Shown one piece after another: positions 10,128 to 18,084 of a DNA stretch of 49,391 nucleotides; the first letter of the stretch is position 1; every line of letters starts with the position of its first letter. Origin of the DNA: Oscillospiraceae bacterium. GTDB taxonomy: Bacteria > Bacillota > Clostridia > Oscillospirales > Ruminococcaceae. Made by a program: the position numbers and the translations under genes. The DNA is taken from contig JALEVO010000143.1 in NCBI GenBank assembly GCA_022788225.1, positions 1 to 49,391 of the forward strand. Direction: 5' to 3'. The notes below the pieces were generated by a model, which made no database searches, had not been told where the DNA came from, and worked only from the letters and a program-made list of their open reading frames with translations.

Positions 10128-10156
10128 ATTATACGTCACCCTGCCGTAAATGTCAA
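10128..10156 (-). promoter_or_regulatory. consensus sigma-A promoter for the rnj-ftsH operon
   Basis: On the minus strand TTGACA (10151-10156), a 17-nt spacer, then TATAAT (10128-10133): a perfect match to consensus. Predicted start of transcription is near 10121. The -35 box lies 8 nt past the stop codon of the preceding minus-strand gene. Confidence 0.85.
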
Positions 10157-10163
10157 GCAATTT

Positions 10164-11294
10164 TTATTTTTCCTCTTCACCCCGTTTTATCCTGTCCTCA
10201 ATTTCGCCGCAAAGCTCGGCCGCCGTTTCCATTGAGCGTGCCTCTACGCTGAGCCACAGTCCACGCCCGGAAACAGAGGGCTTTACTATTACACGGCTTT
10301 TGCTGTCCGAAAAGGCAGTGCCGTCCGGCGTTGACCTGCCCTCCCAGTGATTCATGACATTGCGTATCCTGTGACCGTCCGCATTGACAAAGCGTTTTGC
10401 CGTATAAAACTCCGGCAGTTCCGAAACCGCCTCTTTAAGGGTTATATTTCTCTCGCAGAGTATACCTATCACCTTTGCGGCAAGGAAAAATCCGTCCAGA
10501 GTGAAATTCTGCTCTTTAGCAAGCTTTCTGGCAATTCTGTCAGCCTCGCCGTCACCTGACAAAAAGTAACGGTAAATATGCCTGCCCTTTGACCTTGCAA
10601 ACTCCTCCGCAGCAAATGTGAAATCAAATGGCAGTGCAACATCACGCCCCTTTGAAAACAGGTCGTTGCAGCAGATGAAAATCAGCTTTTCATAGGTAAC
10701 AAAACCGCTTTTTTCCGAATAAAGCGCCGACTTTGTTCCGTCCGGACTGATTTGCAGTACAAGTTCTTTCTTGCCTTTCCTGTCAAACATTATCTGATTG
10801 CAGACCGGAGAAGACGAGCTTATTCTTATGCTGTAAGGACAGTTTTCCGGAATAATCCCCTCAATATGCTGCCTGTATATTTCACGGAAGCCTGCACCAT
10901 CCGCAAATGTACCCTCCTGAACCTTTGATTCCGGGGTCTTTCTCAATGAAAGTGCGGATGAAATCAGCTTTTCTCTGGCAGAAGAAAGAGGAAGTCCGCC
11001 ACGCTCTTTCAGTTCAAGCTTTGTCAGCGGTTCGTCCTTTATATAAATGCAAAGGTCGCATTTGGCAAGCCTTGACGCAAAAAACAGTTCTGTTTCAAGA
11101 CATCTTCCCAGTGTGATAACGCTTTTGCCGCCGGAAAGAATACCGGAAATAACGCTTAGTTCAGCCGCTCTGTCCTCACCGCTGCGGCCTATGATTATCC
11201 TGTCAGCTGACTGTGCCGCAGCAATTCCCGAAAAGACTGCCTCAGACGGCATAAAGCCGCCTGTAATCTGTCCCTCTCTCAACACTGCTCTCAT
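10164..11294 (-). CDS. degenerate phosphohexomutase-like protein
   Basis: The layout of a phosphoglucomutase/phosphomannomutase can be traced through the 376 residues: domain-1-like 'ITGGF...DRIIIGRSGEDRA...GILSGGKSVITLG' (10-63), a position equivalent to the metal loop at 'QISPDGTKSALYSEKSGFVTYEKL' (181-204), a sugar-loop-like stretch ending 'LDGFFLAAKVIGIL' (~266-279), and a C-terminal phosphate-loop-like 'SGRGLWLSVEA' (~345). The catalytic serine loop (normally TASHNP) is replaced around 83-100, and the DGDGDR metal site is reduced to SPDGTKSA. The length is also below the usual ~450. It is probably a non-catalytic or altered paralogue; the assignment rests on pattern only. ATG start with AAGGAGA ribosome-binding site. 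It lies 48 nt downstream of the symporter gene. Confidence 0.6.
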   Translation of the reverse strand: MRAVLREGQITGGFMPSEAVFSGIAAAQSADRIIIGRSGEDRAAELSVISGILSGGKSVITLGRCLETELFFASRLAKCDLCIYIKDEPLTKLELKERGGLPLSSAREKLISSALSLRKTPESKVQEGTFADGAGFREIYRQHIEGIIPENCPYSIRISSSSPVCNQIMFDRKGKKELVLQISPDGTKSALYSEKSGFVTYEKLIFICCNDLFSKGRDVALPFDFTFAAEEFARSKGRHIYRYFLSGDGEADRIARKLAKEQNFTLDGFFLAAKVIGILCERNITLKEAVSELPEFYTAKRFVNADGHRIRNVMNHWEGRSTPDGTAFSDSKSRVIVKPSVSGRGLWLSVEARSMETAAELCGEIEDRIKRGEEEK

Positions 11295-11342
11295 TTTTAT
11301 TTCTCCTTTCGGACATTACATTCTGAAAGAAGTATTGACATT

Positions 11343-12686
11343 TTAAGGCTGTTTATGCAAAACAGTTTTCCCTTTTATGCGGACTGTCCTGACCTCATTT
11401 CTAAGCAGGATAAGCCCCGTCAGATTAGGGAACGCCATAAGACCGTTAAAAATATCCGAAACTGTCCAGACGTCCTCCAGCCGGGCAATTGCCCCAATAA
11501 ATACAAATACAAGAAAAATCAGCTTGTAAAACGGTATACCCGCATCTCCGAAAATATATGTTACTGCACACTCTCCGCAGTAAAACCAGCCGATAATGGT
11601 TGCAAAGGCAAAAAGTGATACCGCCGCCGTTATAAAATACGGCGCAAATTCACCCGTTTCCTTTCCGAAAGCCTCGGTCACAAGCATAACTCCGTCACTG
11701 CCACTGCCCATAACTCCGGTGGTGAGTATGACAAGGGCTGTCAGCGTACAGCAGACTATCGTGTCGGCAAAAACCTCGAAAACCGCCCACATTCCCTGCT
11801 GTTCGGGGTCACGGCAGTCGGCTGATGAATGCAAAACGGCTGAACTGCCAAGTCCGGCTTCATTTGAAAATACTCCTCTTCTGAGTCCGGCATTTATGCT
11901 CCGGCTTATAACTGCTCCGCTTATTCCGCCGCCGACTGAGCGTATTCCGAAAGCACCTCTGAATATTTCCGAAAAAGCCGCCGGAATTTTCTCGTAGTTA
12001 CACACAATAACAAACACTGCCGCACCTATGTAAGCCACCGACAGAACCGGTATCAGAATCTGCGTAACAGAGCCTATTCTTTTGATTCCGCCTGAAATTA
12101 TCACTCCGCATATCAAGGCAGCTGCCGCACCTGTTGCCGCCGGTGATATTCCGAAACAGCCCTCAAGGGAGGAGGATATGGAGTTTACCTGTGTCATATT
12201 GCCCATTCCCAGCGCCGCAAGGGCACAGCATACCGCAAACATAACCGCCAGTCCCTTTTTCCCTGCACCATATTCAAGGTACGCCATAGGGCCGCCGTAC
12301 CACTTTCCGTTGATTCTGCGGCGGTAAACAGTACCCAGATAGTTTTCACCATAAACAAGAGCCATTCCCATTAAGGCTGAAACCCACATCCAGAAAATCG
12401 CTCCTGCTCCCCCTATTGTAAGGGCAGTTGCAACGCCGGCAATGTTGCCTGTACCCATAGCGGCGGCAAGGGCGGCAGATACCGCCTGAAACTGCGAGAT
12501 ACTCCCCTTTTCGCTGCACTGTGTACGGCTTTTGTCATGAAAAAGCGAGAAAAATGTACATTTCAGAATTTTCGGGAATTTTACTATCTGAAAAAATCCC
12601 AGACGGACAGTATAAATCAGACCCGTCCCAAGAAGAAGAAAAAGCAGAGGCTTTCCCCATACAATATTATTTATAATATCCGGCAT
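11343..12686 (-). CDS. sodium/proton:amino acid symporter (AGCS family)
   Basis: Polytopic membrane transporter of the alanine/glycine:cation symporter family, importing small amino acids with Na+ or H+. Family hallmarks are 'AAAMGTGNIAGVATALTIGGAGAIFWMWVSALMG' near residue 90, 'GGPMAYLEYG' and 'FSNEAGLGSSAVLHSSA'. At 447 aa with about ten to eleven hydrophobic segments it is complete. I prefer the ATG at 12684-12686, because GAGGTGG lies about 7 nt upstream; a GTG four codons earlier (12698) overlaps that ribosome-binding site. It is divergent from the PH-domain pair across MITE copy 1. Confidence 0.9.
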   Translation of the reverse strand: MPDIINNIVWGKPLLFLLLGTGLIYTVRLGFFQIVKFPKILKCTFFSLFHDKSRTQCSEKGSISQFQAVSAALAAAMGTGNIAGVATALTIGGAGAIFWMWVSALMGMALVYGENYLGTVYRRRINGKWYGGPMAYLEYGAGKKGLAVMFAVCCALAALGMGNMTQVNSISSSLEGCFGISPAATGAAAALICGVIISGGIKRIGSVTQILIPVLSVAYIGAAVFVIVCNYEKIPAAFSEIFRGAFGIRSVGGGISGAVISRSINAGLRRGVFSNEAGLGSSAVLHSSADCRDPEQQGMWAVFEVFADTIVCCTLTALVILTTGVMGSGSDGVMLVTEAFGKETGEFAPYFITAAVSLFAFATIIGWFYCGECAVTYIFGDAGIPFYKLIFLVFVFIGAIARLEDVWTVSDIFNGLMAFPNLTGLILLRNEVRTVRIKGKTVLHKQP

Positions 12687-12701
12687 TATTTTTTCCACCT
12701 C

Positions 12702-12731
12702 TTGAATTCACTGTCAGGTTTGTGTTATAAT
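12702..12731 (+). promoter_or_regulatory. promoter upstream of the PH-domain gene pair
   Basis: TTGAAT (12702-12707), an 18-nt spacer and TATAAT (12726-12731). The predicted start falls at about 12738, that is, at the left end of MITE copy 1, so the element would form most of the 5' UTR. Confidence 0.6.
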
Positions 12732-12734
12732 AAA

Positions 12735-12906
12735 GGTAATACCGCACAATTATTGTCGTGCAGATGCGAAGTCAGATTTTTCGTCAGATTGCATAAAAAG
12801 CTCGCAGGCATACTGGCGTATGTCAAGAGATTTTTATGTGATATGACGGAAAATCTGCAAGCAAATGTGCGGCAAAGGCGACAGCCGCTAATTGTGCGGT
12901 GTTGCC
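12735..12906. mobile_element. MITE-like palindromic element, copy 1 (172 bp)
   Basis: 18-bp imperfect terminal inverted repeats (left GGTAATACCGCACAATTA, right TAATTGTGCGGTGTTGCC) flanked by a 4-bp direct duplication TAAA (12731-12734 and 12907-12910). Inside, AGATTTTTCGTCA pairs with TGACGGAAAATCT, CATAAAAA with TTTTTATG, and the apex is GCATAC-TGGC-GTATGT, so the whole element can fold as one long hairpin. It is about 90% identical to copy 2 and shares its core with copy 3. No transposase is encoded. It ends 31 bp before the start codon at 12938. Confidence 0.88.
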
Positions 12907-12937
12907 TAAAGTCAAACAGCCTGCAAAGGAGGAAAAA

Positions 12938-13366
12938 ATGAAAGAATACAAATCGGACAAAAACTGTCTTAACATACTCAGACTTACCATAATTATCGTT
13001 ACATTACTGATTATGATTCTGTGTGCATACTTTCTCTCCTTTATTCCAAAGCTTATGATTTTACTTAACATATTATTCTTTGCCGCCGGATTTTTCCTTG
13101 TGGTCATATATCTTCCGGTGTATTTCAAAAATCTCCGTTACTACGTTATTGACAATGACAAAATCGTTAAGGAAAGCGGTTTCTTTTTTAAAAAAAAGCA
13201 GATTATATCTATTGACAGGATACAGTACACCACATCAGTTTCAACGCCGTTCAACAAGTTTACCGGTCTTAACTTTCTGGTACTTTATGCCTATGGCGGA
13301 CTTATGACAATCATGTTTCTGAATAAAAATGATTTTGAAGAACTAAGCTTCAGATTCAGAAAGTGA
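12938..13366 (+). CDS. membrane protein with bacterial PH domain (YdbS-like)
   Basis: A 142-aa protein with two TM helices (about 15-37 and 41-63), then a cytoplasmic bPH2-type domain beginning 'LRYYVIDNDKIVKESGFFFKKKQIISIDRIQYT', the hallmark of the YdbS/YdbT family. Paired genes of this kind are widespread in Firmicutes; their exact role is unclear, though a link to envelope stress or bacteriocin resistance has been proposed. The ATG at 12938 is chosen because AGGAGG lies 6 nt upstream; a longer frame from 12899 would begin inside the MITE and is rejected. The next gene starts 7 nt downstream. Confidence 0.85.
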   Translation: MKEYKSDKNCLNILRLTIIIVTLLIMILCAYFLSFIPKLMILLNILFFAAGFFLVVIYLPVYFKNLRYYVIDNDKIVKESGFFFKKKQIISIDRIQYTTSVSTPFNKFTGLNFLVLYAYGGLMTIMFLNKNDFEELSFRFRK

Positions 13367-13373
13367 GGGGAAA

Positions 13374-14825
13374 ATGTATCACGAACACCCTCTTAAAATA
13401 CTCAAAACCGCATCAAAAAACATCTGGCTGCTGATTTTCCCTCTGCTAAGAGGTATTAAAACCATGCACCTTGACTTTGATGTTTTCTACAACTGGATAA
13501 AAGGCGCATGGTTTGATATTCTTGTTATCCTTGTGATTATCGGCTACGGATATCTCCACTGGATAAATACATGGCTGAGATTCGGAGAAAATGATATCAC
13601 TCTTATCAGCGGAATTTTTATAAAAAGAGAAACAACGATTCCCTATGAAAATATTTCTGCCCTGACTGCCGAACACTCATTTTTTCTGCGTCCCTTCAAG
13701 GCAGTCCGACTGAAGATAAATACCTGCGGAGGCAATTTCAGCAGTTCTGATATGTCACTGCTCATGCACAGAAATGAACTAAAGGAAGTACATCACAAAA
13801 TGATGACTCCTCATGCAAAAAAGAAAAAGAATTTTAAATTACACCCAAAGTTTTTATCAATACTCTTTTTTTCATTTGTGTTTTCAAGCAGTTTCTCTGG
13901 TGCATTCTATATTGCAGCACTCTTTTTCCAGCTCGGAAAAGTCTCCAAAGATCTGCTTGAACACGAACTGAAAGACGCCCTGAATCAGCTTACAAGCGAA
14001 GTTTCCTCCAAATTTGCACTCAGTATTGCACCGGCTGCAATACTGGTCAGCATACTGATTATTTCCACATGGCTGATATCCTTTGTTTTAAACATATTAC
14101 GCTATACAGGATTTTCCATGAAAAAGTATAAAAACTCGCTGCAGATAAAAATGGGGGCTGTTACCAAAAGGCATTTTTATATTGTACCGCATAAAATCAA
14201 TTACATTGATATGCGTCAGAATATTATTATGAAAATATTCAAAAAGACTTCCCTTAACATCAACTGCTCCGGATACGGAAACGAGAAAAACGAACTGCCG
14301 GTTCTTCTTCCGATACTTAATATGCGTCAGGCAAACAACGCACTTGATATTCTTGATTTTGGCAAAAGAATAGGAAAGCGTTCTGTAAAGGCAAACAGAT
14401 CGGCTGTTATGACTTTTCTTGGTCTGCCGTTCTGCTTCTGCATCGGAATACCCACAGCCGCAGCAGTTATTATACACTTTTTCCCGTCTTTTTCAGAACT
14501 CGTAATTCCTTTTGCAGTTATGGCTGAAATACCGTCAGTCTGGATGATTATAGTAAAAATTCACGCTCTTTTAAATACCGGACTTTCCATTGAGGACAAC
14601 TTTATCTGCATCAGATATTCAAGATTTTTCGCATTCCACACAGTTTTAGCAGACAGAAAAAAGCTTGTAAAGACACAGATAATACAAAATCCAATACAAA
14701 AAAAGCTTGGCAGATGCCGTCTGGACTTCTATTTCAATTCCGAAATGCCTAAGAAAAACAAGCTGCACGGTATTAATTTAAAAGACGCTGAAAAAATTCT
14801 GAAAATACTTGAAATGAATAAATAA
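13374..14825 (+). CDS. large membrane protein with tandem bacterial PH domains (YdbT-like)
   Basis: Partner of the preceding gene (7-nt gap, GAGGGG ribosome-binding site, ATG at 13374). The 483-aa protein alternates TM helix pairs with bPH2 modules: 'RFGENDITLISGIFIKRETTIPYENISALTAEHSFFLRPF' near residues 68-107, a second at 'YTGFSMKKYKNSLQIKMGAVTKRHFYIVPHKINYIDMRQN' near 243-282, and a weaker third near the C-terminus after further TM segments. This matches YdbT-type proteins acting at the cytoplasmic membrane with YdbS. Its stop codon lies within the stem of the following terminator. Confidence 0.85.
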   Translation: MYHEHPLKILKTASKNIWLLIFPLLRGIKTMHLDFDVFYNWIKGAWFDILVILVIIGYGYLHWINTWLRFGENDITLISGIFIKRETTIPYENISALTAEHSFFLRPFKAVRLKINTCGGNFSSSDMSLLMHRNELKEVHHKMMTPHAKKKKNFKLHPKFLSILFFSFVFSSSFSGAFYIAALFFQLGKVSKDLLEHELKDALNQLTSEVSSKFALSIAPAAILVSILIISTWLISFVLNILRYTGFSMKKYKNSLQIKMGAVTKRHFYIVPHKINYIDMRQNIIMKIFKKTSLNINCSGYGNEKNELPVLLPILNMRQANNALDILDFGKRIGKRSVKANRSAVMTFLGLPFCFCIGIPTAAAVIIHFFPSFSELVIPFAVMAEIPSVWMIIVKIHALLNTGLSIEDNFICIRYSRFFAFHTVLADRKKLVKTQIIQNPIQKKLGRCRLDFYFNSEMPKKNKLHGINLKDAEKILKILEMNK

Positions 14826-14851
14826 GCTGTCCGGCAGGACAGCTTATTTTT
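14821..14851. terminator. bidirectional intrinsic terminator
   Basis: A perfect 12-bp stem (14821-14832 with 14837-14848, loop GGCA) with a T-run on the plus strand, between the convergent YdbT-like gene and the GT39-like gene. Confidence 0.85.
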
Positions 14852-14862
14852 GTATCGTTTTG

Positions 14863-16407
14863 TTATACCGCATTTTTCAGTTTACTTTCAATATTTATTC
14901 TCCTGTTCACAGAAAAATGTCGTTTAACAGCTGCGGCTATAACCTTTGCAGAATATGCGGCAGTTATAATGAACATCGGGGAAAAGTTTACAAGATACCT
15001 TGAACGGGTTTCCCAGATAAGGAAAAAGAAATATACTCCGCAGATAACTATTTTAAGAAAAATCTCCTTTCCCTGTCTTTCAGCCACAGCACCGCTTATA
15101 AACGAGAACAGAATCATAAGCAGCAGCATGCACTGATATACCGAGCACAAAAACTTGAATACATCTGATTTTGCCACAAAGCTTTTGAAAACGTTGGTTT
15201 CTTTGCAGTGCCTGAGGTAATATCCTATAAAATACGTTCCGTCGCCCCATGTATATGAAACCTTTTTGGCAATATGCCTTATCATTCCGGTTACGCCGTA
15301 ATCTGCTATCCTGTTTTTTATTTCATTTATATCAGCCGCTTTTTTCTGCTCATAGTTTCCGCTGTTTACAGTAAACCAGAAGTCCTCACTGTAAAATCCT
15401 CCCCTGTCATGAAGTCCCATCATTACCCAGTGTTCAGGAGGAAACTGAATTTCTTCAAGTTCACTTTCATCAGCAATATCAAAGCTTTTTATAAACCCGC
15501 TGCAGACAGCTGATGACACAATTATTCCCGCAAGCAGTATACACAGCGTTTTCAGATACGCTTTTCTGTTGGTCTTTGAACAGGTCACAGCAAGGTAAAG
15601 CAGAAAAGCCGGCAGGAGAATTATCACATTTCCCTTTATCATAAATCCGGCAACAAGCAGGAATCCACTGAAAATCAGCTGTGGTATTTTAGTTTTCAGC
15701 TTGGGATTTTCAATTCCGCAAAGGAAAAGATATATTGAACCCATTGCAAATGGCATACTCATTGAATCGGTGTAAAAATAAGATGTGTATGTGTAAAATA
15801 CAGAAAATCCGGCACCGATTACAGCACAGAAAAGAGGTGTGAATTTATCCCTGAAAAGCTTTCCGGCTATGAAATACATCAGAATGTATGAAATATGAAG
15901 TCCAATAGTATTTATTAAAACCGGTACTGTCAGCGGCATACTGTCTGAAATTTTTCCGCAGGCGGAATATACCAGCGAAAGTATCACCAGCAATGCCTGA
16001 TTATTGGTATATCTTGCAAAATAATTATTATGTCTTTCCGGCAGATGATTATAAAGGTCTGCCTTGTCCCACGTCTGACAAAAATCCCTTGCCGCACGGT
16101 CTACATAGCCAAGGTCGGAGATTGGCGTAAATTTCAGTGCAAATGCGGATATTACCTGAATTATCAGAACTGCTCCGGCAATACAGAAAAAAATCCGGTC
16201 AATTTCCTTTCGTGTCATTCTGAAAGTCTTTTCACGCATGAAACCATAAAGCCACACAATTCCTGCCGTAAAAAGCAGTCCGCAGATAATAACAAGAGTT
16301 ATCGCAGCGTCAGAATATTTTACATAGCCCCTTGCAATTACACTTATTATTGTAAAGCCGAATATCACGGCAAATATGCCCTGTACCCCTTTGCTGATCC
16401 TTTCCAA
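14863..16407 (-). CDS. GT39/PMT-like membrane glycosyltransferase
   Basis: A 514-aa polytopic protein with about eleven or more hydrophobic segments. The N-terminal extracytoplasmic loop after TM3 carries 'YVDRAARDFCQTWDKADLY' (~101-119) and 'HNNYFARYTNNQALLVIL' (~126-143), the arrangement seen in ArnT/PMT-2-type lipid-linked-sugar transferases, where the acidic residue of the first loop is catalytic. It probably adds a sugar from a polyprenyl-phosphate donor to a surface protein or glycan; the substrate is unknown. The start is TTG at 16405-16407, with AAAGGGG about 9 nt upstream. It is transcribed alone, convergent with the PH-domain pair. Confidence 0.7.
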   Translation of the reverse strand: MERISKGVQGIFAVIFGFTIISVIARGYVKYSDAAITLVIICGLLFTAGIVWLYGFMREKTFRMTRKEIDRIFFCIAGAVLIIQVISAFALKFTPISDLGYVDRAARDFCQTWDKADLYNHLPERHNNYFARYTNNQALLVILSLVYSACGKISDSMPLTVPVLINTIGLHISYILMYFIAGKLFRDKFTPLFCAVIGAGFSVFYTYTSYFYTDSMSMPFAMGSIYLFLCGIENPKLKTKIPQLIFSGFLLVAGFMIKGNVIILLPAFLLYLAVTCSKTNRKAYLKTLCILLAGIIVSSAVCSGFIKSFDIADESELEEIQFPPEHWVMMGLHDRGGFYSEDFWFTVNSGNYEQKKAADINEIKNRIADYGVTGMIRHIAKKVSYTWGDGTYFIGYYLRHCKETNVFKSFVAKSDVFKFLCSVYQCMLLLMILFSFISGAVAERQGKEIFLKIVICGVYFFFLIWETRSRYLVNFSPMFIITAAYSAKVIAAAVKRHFSVNRRINIESKLKNAV

Positions 16408-16611
16408 TTTTGTTTTCCCCTTTCTGTGTTTCTTCAGATTAATCCTTGCCAGTTGAAGAAATTATATACTAAAAGTAATATTTTTATATTCTTTATTTTA
16501 TTAATATTATAAAACAAAAGCTTTGAAAAGTAAATTGACAAACTGACAGATAAATGATTAAAAATCATGACATCTATTGTGTATTATCACAGCTAATACA
16601 CTTAAATACTA

Positions 16612-16640
16612 TTGACTTAAATCAGCATATTTGATATAAT
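16612..16640 (+). promoter_or_regulatory. sigma-A promoter of the sugar transferase gene
   Basis: TTGACT (16612-16617), 17-nt spacer, TATAAT (16635-16640), giving a predicted start near 16647 and a ~58-nt leader before the ATG at 16705. The rest of the 16408-16704 interval is AT-rich, with nothing else I can assign. Confidence 0.8.
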
Positions 16641-16704
16641 GATATAAATATTAGATTGTGTCTTATGACCATAATAATTACTGATTTTAAGTGAGATTAA
16701 ATAA

Positions 16705-18039
16705 ATGAAAAATAATGAACAATATAAAAGAATCATATCATTTTTCTCCAGTATGGTTCTGCTCGTATGCCTTGCCGGAGTATTCATTTATATATGGTAT
16801 GAATATTACAGTGACGCAATAGTACTGCCGTTTTACAGACGAGGCAACTGGGTAGTAATCTTTATCTACATGATACTGACGCTGCTTTTCTTCAAAGCCT
16901 ACGGCGGTCTGAAAATGGGATATCTGAAACGCTCGGATATGCTTTATTCGCAATCCATATCAATGGTGGCGGTAAATATCATAACCTACTTTCAGATAAG
17001 CGTTATCGGACGTGATTTCATGAAGGTCATTCCTATGATTTACATGACTCTTGCCGACCTTGTTATAATTGCCGGCTGGATTTTCTGCAATAACCGTATT
17101 TACCTGAAGCTTTATCCTCCGAGAAAGCTCATAATAATTTACGGCAGTCAGAATGCCGCAACCCTCACAAACAAAATGAGCCAGCGTGAAGACAAGTATA
17201 TGATATGCGAATCTGTCAGCATAAAAGAGGATTTTGCCAAGATAAAGGCAGAAATTGGAAAATATGACGGCGTTATAATATGTGATATCAGCGGTCAGCT
17301 GAGAAATGATATTATAAAATACTGCTTTGAGCAGTCAAAAAGAATATATATTTCTCCGAAAATTTCCGATATTATAATAAGAGGCGGAGAAGATATCAGA
17401 CTCTTTGATTCCCCGTTGCTTTTATGCCGAAATGAGGGACTTTCCTTCGACCAGAGATTGTTCAAGAGAATTTTTGACATTGTTTTCTCTGTTGCGGGAC
17501 TGATTGCTCTTTCCCCCATCATGCTGATTATTGCTATTGCAATTAAAATAGACGACGGCGGTTCAATACTCTATAAGCAGAAAAGACTTACTATCGGCGG
17601 AAAGGAATTTTATGTCTATAAATTCCGGAGCATGATACAGAATGCCGAAAAGAACGGTGTTCCTATGCTGGCAACTACCTCCGATTCAAGAATTACAAGA
17701 GTCGGCAGATTTTTAAGGAAATGCCGTCTTGACGAAATACCCCAGCTTATAAATATCCTCAAAGGTGATATGTCAGTTGTGGGGCCTCGTCCGGAGCGTC
17801 CGGAGCTTACTGAAAAATATGAAAAGGAAATGCCGGAATTCCGCTACAGGCTTAAAGTCAAGGCAGGTCTTACAGGCTATGCACAGGTAACAGGAGTTTA
17901 TGACACTTCCCCTTATGACAAACTGAAAATGGACCTTATGTATATTGAACGATATTCCATGGTCATGGATCTGCGTTTGATTCTTATGACTGTAAAAACA
18001 ATGATTTTCCCCGGGAAAATGAATTCAGACGAAAAGTAA
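16705..18039 (+). CDS. polyprenyl-phosphate sugar-1-phosphate transferase (exopolysaccharide initiating enzyme)
   Basis: Initiating glycosyltransferase that transfers a hexose-1-phosphate to undecaprenyl phosphate at the inner leaflet. Four or five N-terminal TM helices are followed by a Rossmann-like region (~145-215), a further TM at ~255-280, and the diagnostic bacterial sugar-transferase domain: 'KRIFDIVFSVAGL', 'ILYKQKRLTIGGKEFYVYKFRSM', 'RFLRKCRLDEIPQLINILKGDMS', 'VVGPRPERPEL' and 'KAGLTGYAQVTG'. The full WcaJ/CpsE-type length of 444 aa is present. The weak ribosome-binding site AAGTGAG lies about 11 nt upstream of the ATG. It is probably cotranscribed with the methyltransferase-like gene 45 nt downstream. 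Confidence 0.9.
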   Translation: MKNNEQYKRIISFFSSMVLLVCLAGVFIYIWYEYYSDAIVLPFYRRGNWVVIFIYMILTLLFFKAYGGLKMGYLKRSDMLYSQSISMVAVNIITYFQISVIGRDFMKVIPMIYMTLADLVIIAGWIFCNNRIYLKLYPPRKLIIIYGSQNAATLTNKMSQREDKYMICESVSIKEDFAKIKAEIGKYDGVIICDISGQLRNDIIKYCFEQSKRIYISPKISDIIIRGGEDIRLFDSPLLLCRNEGLSFDQRLFKRIFDIVFSVAGLIALSPIMLIIAIAIKIDDGGSILYKQKRLTIGGKEFYVYKFRSMIQNAEKNGVPMLATTSDSRITRVGRFLRKCRLDEIPQLINILKGDMSVVGPRPERPELTEKYEKEMPEFRYRLKVKAGLTGYAQVTGVYDTSPYDKLKMDLMYIERYSMVMDLRLILMTVKTMIFPGKMNSDEK

Positions 18040-18084
18040 CATGGCAATAGTATTGCCGCAGACATTTTGCAGAAGGTGAACAAA

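Noticed and set aside
12899-12937. Upstream extension of the YdbS-like frame
   Set aside because: It starts inside the terminal repeat of MITE copy 1; the ATG at 12938 has an ideal ribosome-binding site and family-like N-terminus.
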